From assembly GCA_018815765.1 (NCBI GenBank), contig JAHIWM010000042.1:1-49937 (forward strand): DNA of 49,937 nucleotides. Reading direction: 5' to 3'. This document shows, in pieces, positions 1-9,434 of the stretch. Each line of letters starts with the position of its first letter. Position 1 is the stretch's first letter. The translations under genes and the position numbers were made by a program. A model generated the notes under the pieces. It ran no database searches and was not told where the DNA came from. It saw only the letters and a program-made list of their open reading frames with translations. This DNA comes from Gammaproteobacteria bacterium. GTDB lineage: Bacteria; Pseudomonadota; Gammaproteobacteria; Enterobacterales; Alteromonadaceae.

Positions 1-1
1 A

Positions 2-3000
2 TATCCATCGATAGCACCGCCAGCTATCAGCGTTAGCGCCAGTTATCCTGGAGCTTCTGCCCGTACTCTGGAAGATACGGTTACCCAGGTTATAGAGCAA
101 AAAATGAAAGGTCTGGATGGCCTGATGTATATGTCATCCACTTCTGAGTCCAATGGTTCTGTCACTTTAACTTTAACCTTCAGTGCCGATACTAACCCGG
201 ATATAGCTCAGGTTCAGGTGCAGAACAAACTGGCGCTTGCCACTCCGCTGTTACCGCAAGAAGTGCAGCGTCAGGGTGTCTCAGTAGCCAAATCAGCCCG
301 TAACTTCCTGTTAGTTGCAGGTTTTGTATCTGAAGATGGCAGCATGAGCAATATCGATATAGGTGATTATGTCGCGTCCAACGTGCAGGACATAGTCTCC
401 CGTGTCAATGGTGTAGGTGAAGTGCAGCTGTTTGGTTCTCAGTATGCTATGCGTATCTGGTTAGACCCGGCTAAATTACAAAATTATGAACTGACTACAG
501 CAGATATCAGCGCTGCTATCAGTGCTCAGAATGCTCAGGTGTCTGCCGGTCAGCTCGGTGGTATGCCAGCGGTTCAGGGCCAACAACTGAATGCGACAGT
601 GACAGCACAAAGCCGTCTGCAAACTCCGGAGCAGTTCCGTGAAATTCTGGTGAAAACCAATAGCGACGGCTCAGTGGTACGTTTAGGTGATATTGCCAAA
701 GTTGAATTGGGTGGCGAAAACTACGGTGTTGTCGCCCGTTTTAACGGTAAACCTGCATCAGGTATAGGTGTGAAACTGGCCAGCGGCGCCAATGCGCTGG
801 ATACTGCAGCTGGTGTGAAAAAAGCCTTGGCTGATTTAGAACCCTTTTTCCCTGCAGGTTTAAAATCTGTGGTGCCTTACGACACCACTCCTTTTGTGTC
901 TTTGTCGATTGAAAAAGTAGTCAGCACTTTAATTGAAGCTGTAGTGCTGGTGTTTTTGGTGATGTATCTGTTCCTGCAGAACTTCCGCGCTACCTTAATT
1001 CCGACGATAGCAGTGCCTGTGGTGTTGCTGGGTACCTTCGCTATTTTATCGGCCTTTGGTTACTCCATTAATACCCTGACCATGTTTGCTATGGTGCTGG
1101 CCATAGGTCTGTTAGTGGATGACGCCATAGTCGTGGTTGAAAACGTCGAGCGGGTGATGACCGAAGAAGGTCTGTCGCCAATTGAAGCCACCCGTAAATC
1201 GATGGACGAAATTAAAGGTGCCTTAGTAGGTATCGCCATGGTGTTGTCTGCGGTCTTTGTGCCTATGGCATTTTTTGGTGGCTCTACGGGTGTGATTTAC
1301 CGTCAGTTCTCCATCACGCTGGTCTCGGCTATGGGCCTGTCTGTGCTGGTGGCTTTAATTCTGACACCAGCTTTATGTGCCACCTTATTAAAACCAAGCC
1401 ATGTGCATAACGACAGCTCTGTGTTAGGTAAGTTTTTCTCTGGTTTTAACCGTGGTTTTGATAACACCAATAAAGGCACACAAAACTTTGTCAGCCGGAT
1501 GATCAAACAAAGCAAACGCTACCTGTTGGGTTATGCATTGATTGTTGGCGGCATGGTGTTTATTTTCAGCCAGTTGCCTTCAGCATTTTTACCTGATGAA
1601 GATCAGGGCATTATGTTTAACCAGGTGGTATTGCCAGCGGGTTCAACCACAGAACAAACTCTGAAAGTTGTAGAGAAAATGGAAAACCATTTCCTGCAGG
1701 ATCAAAGCGAAGCTGTGAAGTCTATTTTCACGGTGACAGGCTTTAGTTTCGCAGGTTCTGGTCAGAATGCAGCCTTAGGTTTTGTCAACTTAAAGCACTG
1801 GGACGAGCGTCAGCGTGACGACTTATCTGTAGGTGCTGTAGCCGGCAAAGCCATGGCTTATTTCTCCACCATCAAAGAAGCTTTTGTATTCGCCTTCCCG
1901 CCACCAGCCGTAGTAGAGCTGGGTACAGCCAACGGCTTTAACCTGCATTTACAGGACAGAGCTGGCTTAGGTCACGACCAGTTATTAGCTGCCCGTAACC
2001 AATTATTGGGGATGGCAGGCCAAAGCCCGGTATTAGCTGGTGTGCGTCCTAATGGTCAGGAAGATATGCCAGAGCTGAAACTGGACATCGACTTAGCCAA
2101 AGCTGAAGCCTTGAATGTCAGCCAGGCCGATATCAATAGTACGCTGGCAACAGCCTGGGGTAGCAGTTACGTCAATGACTTTATTGACCGTGGCCGGGTG
2201 AAAAAGGTGTATCTGCAAGGGTCGCCGGACAGCCGCATGGTGCCGGAAGATTTAACCAAATGGTATGTGCGTAACAGTGAAGGTGACATGGTGCCATTCT
2301 CCGCCTTTGCCAGCTCACACTGGACCTACGGCTCTCCTCGTCTGGAGCGTTACAACGGCTTCTCCTCTATGGAAATTCAGGGCGCTGCTGCACCAGGTTA
2401 CAGTACAGGTCAGGCCATGGATGAAATGGAAAAGCTAGCCAAACAGTTGCCTGCAGGTTTTGCGTACGAATGGACAGGTATCTCTTATGAGGAACGTTTA
2501 AGTGGTGGTCAGGCGCCTCTGCTGTATGCCTTATCCCTGCTAGTCGTATTCCTGTGTTTAGCTGCTTTGTATGAAAGCTGGTCTGTGCCTGCCGCCGTCA
2601 TGATGATAGTACCACTGGGTGTCTTTGGTGCTGCCTTGGCCGCTCTTATTGCCAACTTGTCGAACGACATCTATCTGCAGGTGGGTTTATTAACCACCAT
2701 AGGCTTAGCCTCGAAAAACGCCATTCTGATTGTGGAGTTTGCTATCCACCGCATGGAGCAGGGTTTAGGTTTAGTGGAAGCGGCCATTGAAGCAGTGCGT
2801 TTACGTCTGCGCCCTATCTTAATGACGTCTATGGCCTTTATTTGTGGTGTATTGCCACTGGCTATTGCCTCCAGTGCGGGTTCAGGCGCGCAGAATGCTC
2901 TGGGTATTTCGGTGATAGGCGGTACTTTAGCTTCGTCTATTCTGGCCGTACTTTTTGTGCCGATGTTTTTTGTGCTGGTTCGCCGTGTCTTTCCTGGCAA

Positions 3001-3031
3001 ACATATAGCAGCGCAGGAGAAAGCAGAATGA
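2..3031 (+). CDS. RND multidrug efflux permease (AcrB/MexB, HAE1 family), 5' end outside window
   Basis: Inner-membrane proton-driven pump subunit of a tripartite efflux system. The frame is open from base 2, and its first residues ([18 protein letters not shown]) align with about residue 35 of AcrB, so roughly 34 N-terminal residues lie upstream; the ATG at 104 is internal. About 1009 residues are visible, which fits the usual length near 1040. Visible family hallmarks are the paired aspartates in [13 protein letters not shown] (TM4 proton relay), the lysine in [12 protein letters not shown] (TM10) and the arginine in [12 protein letters not shown]. The stop overlaps the ATG of the outer-membrane channel gene by four bases, so the two are translationally coupled. 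A periplasmic adaptor gene is expected just upstream. The substrate cannot be read from sequence. Confidence 0.96.
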   Translation, partial: YPSIAPPAISVSASYPGASARTLEDTVTQVIEQKMKGLDGLMYMSSTSESNGSVTLTLTFSADTNPDIAQVQVQNKLALATPLLPQEVQRQGVSVAKSARNFLLVAGFVSEDGSMSNIDIGDYVASNVQDIVSRVNGVGEVQLFGSQYAMRIWLDPAKLQNYELTTADISAAISAQNAQVSAGQLGGMPAVQGQQLNATVTAQSRLQTPEQFREILVKTNSDGSVVRLGDIAKVELGGENYGVVARFNGKPASGIGVKLASGANALDTAAGVKKALADLEPFFPAGLKSVVPYDTTPFVSLSIEKVVSTLIEAVVLVFLVMYLFLQNFRATLIPTIAVPVVLLGTFAILSAFGYSINTLTMFAMVLAIGLLVDDAIVVVENVERVMTEEGLSPIEATRKSMDEIKGALVGIAMVLSAVFVPMAFFGGSTGVIYRQFSITLVSAMGLSVLVALILTPALCATLLKPSHVHNDSSVLGKFFSGFNRGFDNTNKGTQNFVSRMIKQSKRYLLGYALIVGGMVFIFSQLPSAFLPDEDQGIMFNQVVLPAGSTTEQTLKVVEKMENHFLQDQSEAVKSIFTVTGFSFAGSGQNAALGFVNLKHWDERQRDDLSVGAVAGKAMAYFSTIKEAFVFAFPPPAVVELGTANGFNLHLQDRAGLGHDQLLAARNQLLGMAGQSPVLAGVRPNGQEDMPELKLDIDLAKAEALNVSQADINSTLATAWGSSYVNDFIDRGRVKKVYLQGSPDSRMVPEDLTKWYVRNSEGDMVPFSAFASSHWTYGSPRLERYNGFSSMEIQGAAAPGYSTGQAMDEMEKLAKQLPAGFAYEWTGISYEERLSGGQAPLLYALSLLVVFLCLAALYESWSVPAAVMMIVPLGVFGAALAALIANLSNDIYLQVGLLTTIGLASKNAILIVEFAIHRMEQGLGLVEAAIEAVRLRLRPILMTSMAFICGVLPLAIASSAGSGAQNALGISVIGGTLASSILAVLFVPMFFVLVRRVFPGKHIAAQEKAE

Positions 3032-4443
3032 AATTAAAAACTTTAAGTTTAAGCGCTTTGGCCGTACTGGTATTAAGCGCTTGCCAACTGGCGCCAGAAC
3101 AACAAGCCATTGAACTGCCTGTGCCTGATGCTTATGCATCAGCTGCACAAGGCTCCGGCACTAAGGCGGTAGAGCTGCATTGGCAACAGTTTTTCAGTAA
3201 CCCTAAGTTACAACAACTGATAGAGCTAAGCCTTGCCAACAACAAAGACTTACAAATCGCTGCACTGAATGTGCAGCGGGTCAGAGCTTTGTATCAGATT
3301 GAAGACTCGGCCTTGTATCCGTCTTTGGATTTAAATGCGTCAGGCACGCGCCAGCGTTTACCTGCCGATTTAACAGGTACAGGCAATGCCCAAATCAATC
3401 AGCAATATAGCGCTACTGTGGGCATGACCTCGTACGAGCTGGATTTCTGGGGCAAAGTACGTAATCAGTCAGAGCAAGCTTTACAGCAGCTGTATTCAAC
3501 AGAACAGGCGCAATTAAGCAGCCAGATCAGTCTGGTCGCAGAACTAGCCAATGCCTGGCTGACGTATGCGGCTGATCAACAGTTGCTGGAACTGGCTGCC
3601 CATACCTTGCACAGCCAGCAAAAAACGCTGGAACTGACAGAACAAAGCTACAACTTAGGTGCAGCTTCAGCTTTAACACTGCAGCAAGTAAAAAGTACTG
3701 TGGCTACAGCCAAAGTGGATATAGCCCGGTATCAGCGTTTGCTGCAACGGGACAAAAACGCTTTGGATCTGTTAACAGGAACTCAAGTATCGGAACAGCT
3801 GCTGCCAGATCAGCCTCTGAGTAAGATACTGCGATTGCCTGAACTACCTGCAGGTTTGCCATCAGACTTATTGCAACAAAGGCCGGATTTAAAAGCGGCA
3901 GAACATGACTTATTGGCAGCCAATGCCAATATTGGCATAGCCAAAGCGGCTTTTTTCCCCAGCATCAGCTTAACGGCTAATGCTGGCTCGGCCTCGGCTG
4001 AATTGGATAATCTGTTTAAAGGTGGTTCAGGCAGCTGGAGTTTTATTCCGTCCATCAACCTGCCAATTTTTAATATGGGCCGTACTCAGGCCAATTTAGA
4101 GGTGGCCGAAGCGCAGCAGCAAGTGGCACTGGTGACTTATCAGCAAAAAATCCAGCAGGCTTTTCGTGAAGTGTCTGATGGCTTAGCGGACCGTGAAGGC
4201 TATGCAGCGCAGTTGCAGGCTCAGCAGGACCTGGCCAACAGCAATCAGCAAAGCTTTATGTTATCCGAAGCACGCTTTAAACAAGGCGCTGACAGTTATC
4301 TGCAGGTACTGGACGCTCAGCGTTCCTGGTACAGCGCACAACAACAATTAATCAGCGGCCAGCAAGCTTTACTTGCCAGCCAGATTAGTTTGTATAAAGT
4401 GCTCGGCGGTGGCTGGCAGAACAGTAATACGTCAGCCGAATAA
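3028..4443 (+). CDS. Outer-membrane efflux channel lipoprotein (OprM/NodT family)
   Basis: TolC-like channel that completes the RND pump. The start at 3028 is chosen because it overlaps the permease stop (ATGA), has GGAGA 7 bases upstream, and begins a lipoprotein signal ([19 protein letters not shown]) with lipobox LSAC and Cys19 followed by Gln, consistent with outer-membrane sorting. The longer open frame from 2842 only reads through the permease C-terminus. At 471 residues it is the normal size. Two OEP repeats are visible, with long helical Gln/Ala-rich stretches and the conserved [15 protein letters not shown] and [15 protein letters not shown] motifs. Same operon as the permease. Confidence 0.95.
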   Translation: MKLKTLSLSALAVLVLSACQLAPEQQAIELPVPDAYASAAQGSGTKAVELHWQQFFSNPKLQQLIELSLANNKDLQIAALNVQRVRALYQIEDSALYPSLDLNASGTRQRLPADLTGTGNAQINQQYSATVGMTSYELDFWGKVRNQSEQALQQLYSTEQAQLSSQISLVAELANAWLTYAADQQLLELAAHTLHSQQKTLELTEQSYNLGAASALTLQQVKSTVATAKVDIARYQRLLQRDKNALDLLTGTQVSEQLLPDQPLSKILRLPELPAGLPSDLLQQRPDLKAAEHDLLAANANIGIAKAAFFPSISLTANAGSASAELDNLFKGGSGSWSFIPSINLPIFNMGRTQANLEVAEAQQQVALVTYQQKIQQAFREVSDGLADREGYAAQLQAQQDLANSNQQSFMLSEARFKQGADSYLQVLDAQRSWYSAQQQLISGQQALLASQISLYKVLGGGWQNSNTSAE

Positions 4444-4452
4444 ATGTGTGCT

Positions 4453-4474
4453 CACCGGGCTTTCGAGCCCGGTG
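4453..4474 (+). other. Stable hairpin with UUCG loop ahead of tetR
   Basis: CACCGGGCT (4453-4461) and AGCCCGGTG (4466-4474) form a perfect 9-bp stem around TTCG. There is no T-run after it, so it is not a standard intrinsic terminator. It lies 9 bases after the channel gene's stop, and the ribosome-binding GGAG of the TetR gene (4477-4480) begins three bases after the stem. It could protect the 3' end of the pump mRNA or reduce translation of the downstream regulator; both roles are inference. Confidence 0.6.
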
Positions 4475-4486
4475 TCGGAGTTCCCC

Positions 4487-5107
4487 ATGACAGAAAAAAT
4501 AGCAAAAAGACATACAGATCCAGCGTTAGCAGAAGCGCGGAGAAATCAGGTACTGACAGCGGCAGCGGATTGCTTCCGCCGTAAAGGGTATCATGGTGCT
4601 GGTATGGCTGAGATTTCAAAAACTGCAGGGATGAGCGCAGGCCATATTTACAATTATTTCGACAGTAAAGAAGCCATTATCGAAGCCATTATTCAGCGCG
4701 ATATGGAGGAGATGTTTTCAGTATTTCAGCAGTTTGAAGACGATCCTGGCGATCTGATGACTATTATGCTGGACGGTGCAGACCAAGGAGTTGAACGCCA
4801 CACCGACAAAGAAAAAAATGCTCTGGAACTGGAAATGTTGGCGGAAGCTGCCCGCAATCAGAAAATGGCATTTTTAATGCAACAATCCGATACCCATGCC
4901 AGAGCCCGGATGCGTCGATTATTAACCGGCGAGCGTAGTCTGGTCAAAGATTCAACAGACAAAGAACTGGATGCCCGTATCAATGTTATTTTTGCCATGA
5001 TAGGAGGCTTGTCCATACGCCGGACTTTGTATCCTGAACTGCAAAAAGATACGATATTACTGGCATTACGCCCTGCTCTGCGTACTTTATTGTCACCCTT
5101 TGAATAA
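4487..5107 (+). CDS. TetR/AcrR-family transcriptional regulator
   Basis: DNA-binding repressor, probably the local regulator of the efflux operon. The start at 4487 is supported by GGAG 6 bases upstream; the longer frame from 4373 runs inside the channel gene. The N-terminus (about residues 20-65) is a standard TetR helix-turn-helix: VLTAAADCFRRKGYHGAGM, then EISKTAGMSAGHIYNYFDSKEAI. The 206-residue length is normal, and the C-terminal half should form the ligand and dimer domain. It follows the pump genes on the same strand with only a hairpin between, so autoregulation with the pump is likely. The ligand is unknown. Confidence 0.93.
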   Translation: MTEKIAKRHTDPALAEARRNQVLTAAADCFRRKGYHGAGMAEISKTAGMSAGHIYNYFDSKEAIIEAIIQRDMEEMFSVFQQFEDDPGDLMTIMLDGADQGVERHTDKEKNALELEMLAEAARNQKMAFLMQQSDTHARARMRRLLTGERSLVKDSTDKELDARINVIFAMIGGLSIRRTLYPELQKDTILLALRPALRTLLSPFE

Positions 5108-5115
5108 CAAGCCTG

Positions 5116-5139
5116 ATAAGGCAGTACTCACTGCCTTAT
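5116..5139. terminator. Possible bidirectional terminator between tetR and the 150-aa gene
   Basis: ATAAGGCAG (5116-5124) and CTGCCTTAT (5131-5139) form a perfect 9-bp inverted repeat with a 6-base loop between two convergent genes; the right arm includes the stop codon of the minus-strand gene. No clear T-run follows on either strand, so terminator activity is uncertain. Confidence 0.45.
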
Positions 5140-5588
5140 GCTGCTTTGCCCTGAAACTGATTCATTGTTGCCATCGCATTAGCCCAAAACTGCACTGAGC
5201 TTTTATCATTCCGCTGCGCAGCACTCTTTATCGCATCCTGAGCTTTTTCCATAAAATTGATCGCTGTTGTGTCTGAATTGGCTTCATCGCCAGAACTTTC
5301 TGTTTTGCCTGAATACAACAAGACCCGAAACGCCTGCTCCTGATCTGCCGGAATTTTTCCGCTCTCCAGGCCCTTGGTCAGCCAGTCGGATAATTGTTTG
5401 CGGCTCATAGTGTCAAAGGTCAGAGTTTTACCATCGCCGGGTTGCCCTGTTTCGTTGTCCACAGGTTTATCCGCAGGATCTGTAACAGACTGCGATTCTT
5501 TTTTAGCGACAGCCGCGTACATAGCCGAATACTGACCAGAGCGGATTTGACTTAATGTTTCAAAAAGATTGCTGTTATCCAGTTTCAT
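5136..5588 (-). CDS. Small hypothetical protein, sigma-54-type promoter upstream
   Basis: I do not recognise this 150-residue protein. It has no signal peptide, no membrane segment and only soluble helical character. Residues about 35-60 are a Gly/Asp/Pro-rich linker; the rest is rich in Gln, Ser and Ala, with the C-terminal part (NFMEKAQDAIKSAAQRNDKSSVQFW) predicted helical. The start has a good ribosome site (AAAGGACG) upstream. A -24/-12 element sits about 35-50 bases before the start. It is convergent with the TetR gene and divergent from the sodium channel. The promoter and proximity to a motility-linked channel type suggest, but do not show, membership of the flagellar or another RpoN regulon. 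Confidence 0.75.
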   Translation of the reverse strand: MKLDNSNLFETLSQIRSGQYSAMYAAVAKKESQSVTDPADKPVDNETGQPGDGKTLTFDTMSRKQLSDWLTKGLESGKIPADQEQAFRVLLYSGKTESSGDEANSDTTAINFMEKAQDAIKSAAQRNDKSSVQFWANAMATMNQFQGKAA

Positions 5589-5620
5589 AAAATGCGTCCT
5601 TTAATCCTTGCGAACAGCAA

Positions 5621-5637
5621 AGCAAGATATAAGCCAG
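5621..5637 (-). promoter_or_regulatory. Sigma-54 (-24/-12) promoter candidate
   Basis: Read on the minus strand this is CTGGCTTATATCTTGCT: TGGC at -24 and TTGCT at -12, with GG and GC separated by exactly ten bases as RpoN requires. It departs from TGGCAC only in the last two bases of the -24 box. The predicted transcript start is near 5610, about 20 bases ahead of the ATG at 5588. Confidence 0.55.
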
Positions 5638-5745
5638 TATTCGGGACATTATTTTGACAACACAGATCTTGGCCTGAACACCCGCTATCAAGTTCACAAA
5701 GCGGCAGATACAATGCGGCATATTTTTGAATATCCAGAGGGAAAA

Positions 5746-6570
5746 ATGAAACAACAGCTGCAACAACAAGTGCAACAACTGGTGGAGAAAAACTGGTTTA
5801 GTCACGGTATTTTAGTGCTGATTTTAATCAACGCCATTTTATTAGGTCTGGAAACTTCGGCAGCGCTGATGCAAGACTTTGGAGCTGTGATCCTGATCGC
5901 CGACAAGATATTGCTGACGATTTTTGTGCTGGAACTGCTGCTGCGGATTTTTGCCTATCGTGTCAGCTTTTTTAAAGACCCCTGGAGTTTGTTTGATTTT
6001 GCAGTGGTGGGTATAGCTCTGATGCCAGCCACAGGACAATTTTCAGTGCTTAGGGCATTGCGTGTACTGCGGGTATTACGGGTTTTATCTATTGTGCCTT
6101 CAATGCGTCGGGTTATTTCTGCCTTGCTGGGATCTTTACCTGGCTTAGGTTCCATCGCTATGGTGTTGTTGCTGATTTATTACGTCTTTGCGGTGATAGC
6201 CACTAAGTTATTTGGTATGGCTTTTCCGGAATGGTTTGGCTCTATCGGCGCCTCGTTTTATACCTTGTTTCAGGTGATGACACTGGAAAGCTGGTCTATG
6301 GGTATTTCCCGTCCTGTAATGGAACAGTTCCCTTTTGCCTGGGCCTTTTTTGTACCTTTTATCCTGATTGCCACTTTTACCATGCTAAACCTTTTTATCG
6401 CCATTATCGTCAATACCATGCAAACCTTTACCGATCAGGAGCATGCGGCAGAGCGTGCTGAAGACAAAAAAGCGGAGCAAGCCGAACAACAAATGATGCA
6501 TCAGCAACTGGCTGATATTAAGCAGGAGTTGCAAGCTTTAAGGGCTGAACTGAAACAGCACAAGCAGTAA
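5746..6570 (+). CDS. Voltage-gated sodium channel, NaChBac/BacNav type
   Basis: Single-domain six-helix channel that assembles as a homotetramer in the inner membrane. The start at 5746 is preferred over the frame opening at 5608 because AGAGGG lies just before it and the resulting length, 274 residues, equals NaChBac. Visible parts: S1-S3 at about 18-95, S4 with arginines at 103, 106, 109 and 112 spaced every third residue, the pore helix and sodium selectivity filter TLESWS at 179-184, S6 around 203-226, and a charged heptad-like C-terminal tail (240-274) matching the tetramer coiled coil. Such channels have been linked to motility and pH behaviour in alkaliphilic Bacillus. It stands alone, divergent from the 150-residue gene. 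A weak -10-like TACAAT lies at 5709-5714. Confidence 0.95.
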   Translation: MKQQLQQQVQQLVEKNWFSHGILVLILINAILLGLETSAALMQDFGAVILIADKILLTIFVLELLLRIFAYRVSFFKDPWSLFDFAVVGIALMPATGQFSVLRALRVLRVLRVLSIVPSMRRVISALLGSLPGLGSIAMVLLLIYYVFAVIATKLFGMAFPEWFGSIGASFYTLFQVMTLESWSMGISRPVMEQFPFAWAFFVPFILIATFTMLNLFIAIIVNTMQTFTDQEHAAERAEDKKAEQAEQQMMHQQLADIKQELQALRAELKQHKQ

Positions 6571-6732
6571 AACTCCTGACTGGCTGCCACAACTCTGTGG
6601 TGGCCTCTCCTGTCTGCCCTTTGCATTCCCTTTCAGCTCCGGCTGGTTTAAGCTGATGTTATTGTGATGTTATCTGCTTAAACAATGGAGTGTCCGGATG
6701 GGTTTAAATTGGAGCAAGACAAGGGATAGCTT

Positions 6733-9366
6733 ATGACAGCACTGACAGTATTCGCCATACTGGTGATAGTGATAGTCTTGGTTGGCGCGGCCTGTGGTAT
6801 AGCGGCCATCATTCAGTTGGGTCAGGTTAAAGATGAATTGGCTGAGCTCAAACGCAGCCAGATCCGGCCTTCAGCTGCAGTCCACACCCCTGCCCCGGAA
6901 CGCCCCTCAGCACAGTTCACAGCAGAACCAGTCCAGCAACTACAGGTTTTCGCTGAACCCAGCACGCCTATGGATCTGAATCCTCTGAACCCATTAGCTG
7001 TCCTCACAACAGATACTGCGGCAGGGATTCAGAATAATGCAGCAACAGCAGAGCCACAATCCGGAGTATTCAACAGTCTGTCCGCCTGGATTGAAGATCA
7101 ACTGATCAACAGAGGTATGGTATGGCTGGGTGCCATTGCCCTGGCCTTAGGTGGCATCTTCTTAGTGAAGCACTCACTGGACTCGGGCTGGTTATCTCCT
7201 GCGCTGCGCACCATCACCGGGGCTATTTTTGGCCTTTTATTGCTTGCTGCCAGTGAGTGGTTGCATAAACGCAGTCAGGGCCATCTGTTGACCAACTATG
7301 CACCTGCAGCATTATCCAGCGGTGGTTTTATCAGTTTGTATGCCGCTACTCTGGTTGCATTCGATTGGTATCAACTGATAAGTCCTGCTCTCGCTTTTCC
7401 GCTGCTGGCGGTCATAGCTCTGACCGCTTCATGGCTCTCGCTGCGACAAGGTCCGGTGTTGGCATTTATAGGCATCATTGGCGCTTACGCTGTGCCTGTG
7501 CTGGTCTCGACCGGTTCGGACAATGTCGTGGCACTGCTGGCCTATGTCTCACTGGTGACCTTATCTTCAGTCCTGGTTGAACAAAGAGTTAAACGTTCCT
7601 GGCTTTGGTATCTGCCAATGACAGCGCATTTATTCTGGCTGGCTGCCAGCCTGTTCACTGCCAACGACACTGAACTACAAGTGTTCTGGTTTGTACTCTG
7701 TGCCAGTCTGGTGTTATTAGCCTGGCTACCTGTAGTAGGTTTTCGCTTCAGTCGTCTGCAACTGGAGCATCAGCAGCTACGCAGTTGGTGGCCTTTTAGC
7801 CGTGAACTCTGCCTGACTATAGCTATGGTGGTATTGGCGCTGTTTGCTCTGGCCACTGATCCTGTTTCCGGCTTTGTTGGCATGCTGCTGTTTATCGTTC
7901 TGCTGCAAAGCTTCGCTGCCAGCAACAGTAAAAACGAAGTCTTGCTCTGGCTCAGCGCTTTACCTGCCTTGTTCTGGCTCGTACTTGAGCCGCTGACACT
8001 GTCACAGGATCCCTACGTCCTAAACAGCACCAGACAATACCAGCATTTGCTGCTTATTGCTTTGTGCAGTCTGCCTCTGGCCGCATTGGTATTGCGCCTG
8101 CCATGGCGCTTACACTGGAGTAGCGCTCTGGCGATACTACCGGCATTGTTGTTAGGCCTGAGTCATACCCAAGCCTCTGTCGAAGTGCAACAGCATATTC
8201 AGTTGATCTGGACCTTAGTCGCTTTGATGCTGGTGGCACTGCAAAGTTGGATGTCGCTGAAAACCCCGGACAAAGCAGCAGCCTTTATCCTGATGGCAGG
8301 AGCCAACGTTGCCCTGACCTTATGTTTTACCTTCTGGCTATCCGACGCCGCTTTAACCTTAGCTATAGCGGCACAGCTGGTGTTGCTGACTTTGCTGGGC
8401 CGGCGCATGCAGATGCCAGTTCCTTTCTGGCTGATCAAACTGATAGTTGCAGTGGTTCTGCTCAGGCTGACCTCAGCTCCACTGTTAGGGAATTACGAAG
8501 GGGCACTGCTGCTGGGTTTGCATTGGTCTTTTGTGGTCTACCCGCTGGCGCTGCTTTGTTTTGCGCTGAGCTGGTATTTGTGGTCCGCCACTGAAATCAA
8601 AGGCTGGCTTGAGGGCGCCTTGCTGCATCTGGTTGCGGTATTTATCACAGTGCAAACCCAGTACTGGCTGAATGCCGGTGAGATTGAGTTGCTGTCTATG
8701 GATTTTACAACCAAAACTGTACATGCGTTTAACTGGTTGTTGCTGGCCTTGGTTTATCAATGGCGCAGCCACAAAGCAGGCCATCTGGCCCGGCTTTACC
8801 GTTTGATGGCCACAGCTCTGGTGCTGATGACCACTGTTACTCATCTCGATCTGAGCTTGTTCTCCTCACCATTTCTGCAACACCAGGAGCTGGGCATAAC
8901 CCCGGTGTTTAATCTGCTACTGGTACTGTGGGGGCTACCTGCCTTGCTTTGCCATATGCTCAGCCGTTACTGTGCCAGTCTGGGCCTGAAAAAACTGGCG
9001 ACCTATGCTTCTATCGCTGCCGCCTTACTCTTTATTGTCGCGACAATCCGGCACTATTGGCAGCAGGGACAGTTGCTGCTCAGTCTGCCCACTTCGGTGG
9101 CAGAACAATACAGCTACTCGCTAGTGTTTTTGCTTATTGCCATTGTCACCGTCTTGCTGGCGCAGTGGCGCAACAAAACTGTTGTGCGCAAAGCTGGTTT
9201 TGTTTTGCTAAGTGCTGTGGTATTGAAGGTGTTTATTGTCGATCTGGAGGACTTAACAGGAATGCTCAGAGCCTTGTCTTTTATAGGCTTAGGTTTAAGT
9301 CTGGTGTTGCTTGGCTGGTTATTTCAACGCTTACAAAAACCGCATATTGATGCTGAAACCTCATAG
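6733..9366 (+). CDS. DUF2339 multi-span membrane protein
   Basis: Large (877 residues) polytopic inner-membrane protein. After an N-terminal anchor (residues about 5-30) comes a short charged segment and a Pro/Ala-rich linker, then a long run of more than twenty hydrophobic segments. The block from INRGMVWLGAIALALGG through SSGGFISLYAATL and IGAYAVPVL is characteristic of DUF2339 proteins (known family, function unresolved). The start has AAGGGA 9 bases upstream. It is separated from the channel gene by about 160 bases that include an imperfect GCCAC/GTGGTGGC hairpin, so it probably has its own promoter. I cannot assign a role; envelope-related transport or polymer handling is only a guess. 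Confidence 0.9.
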   Translation: MTALTVFAILVIVIVLVGAACGIAAIIQLGQVKDELAELKRSQIRPSAAVHTPAPERPSAQFTAEPVQQLQVFAEPSTPMDLNPLNPLAVLTTDTAAGIQNNAATAEPQSGVFNSLSAWIEDQLINRGMVWLGAIALALGGIFLVKHSLDSGWLSPALRTITGAIFGLLLLAASEWLHKRSQGHLLTNYAPAALSSGGFISLYAATLVAFDWYQLISPALAFPLLAVIALTASWLSLRQGPVLAFIGIIGAYAVPVLVSTGSDNVVALLAYVSLVTLSSVLVEQRVKRSWLWYLPMTAHLFWLAASLFTANDTELQVFWFVLCASLVLLAWLPVVGFRFSRLQLEHQQLRSWWPFSRELCLTIAMVVLALFALATDPVSGFVGMLLFIVLLQSFAASNSKNEVLLWLSALPALFWLVLEPLTLSQDPYVLNSTRQYQHLLLIALCSLPLAALVLRLPWRLHWSSALAILPALLLGLSHTQASVEVQQHIQLIWTLVALMLVALQSWMSLKTPDKAAAFILMAGANVALTLCFTFWLSDAALTLAIAAQLVLLTLLGRRMQMPVPFWLIKLIVAVVLLRLTSAPLLGNYEGALLLGLHWSFVVYPLALLCFALSWYLWSATEIKGWLEGALLHLVAVFITVQTQYWLNAGEIELLSMDFTTKTVHAFNWLLLALVYQWRSHKAGHLARLYRLMATALVLMTTVTHLDLSLFSSPFLQHQELGITPVFNLLLVLWGLPALLCHMLSRYCASLGLKKLATYASIAAALLFIVATIRHYWQQGQLLLSLPTSVAEQYSYSLVFLLIAIVTVLLAQWRNKTVVRKAGFVLLSAVVLKVFIVDLEDLTGMLRALSFIGLGLSLVLLGWLFQRLQKPHIDAETS

Positions 9367-9398
9367 CAGCAGGAACACACTGGGCTAAAAACCAACAG

Positions 9399-9427
9399 AG
9401 CCAAAGCACAGTATTGGTGCTTTGGCT
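9399..9427. terminator. Terminator hairpin between convergent genes
   Basis: AGCCAAAGCAC (9399-9409) pairs perfectly with GTGCTTTGGCT (9417-9427) around a 7-base loop. On the minus strand a T-rich stretch (GTTGGTTTTT) follows a few bases later, so it best serves the phospholipase gene; it also lies 30 bases after the DUF2339 stop. Confidence 0.65.
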
Positions 9428-9434
9428 GTGCAAA

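Noticed and set aside
2842-3027. Longer start for the outer-membrane channel protein
   Set aside because: It reads through the permease C-terminus out of frame; the lipoprotein start at 3028 has a ribosome site and a lipobox.
6590-6620. Imperfect GCCACA/TGTGGTGGC hairpin after the channel gene as a terminator
   Set aside because: It has a bulge and is not followed by a T-run, so I could not call it a terminator.
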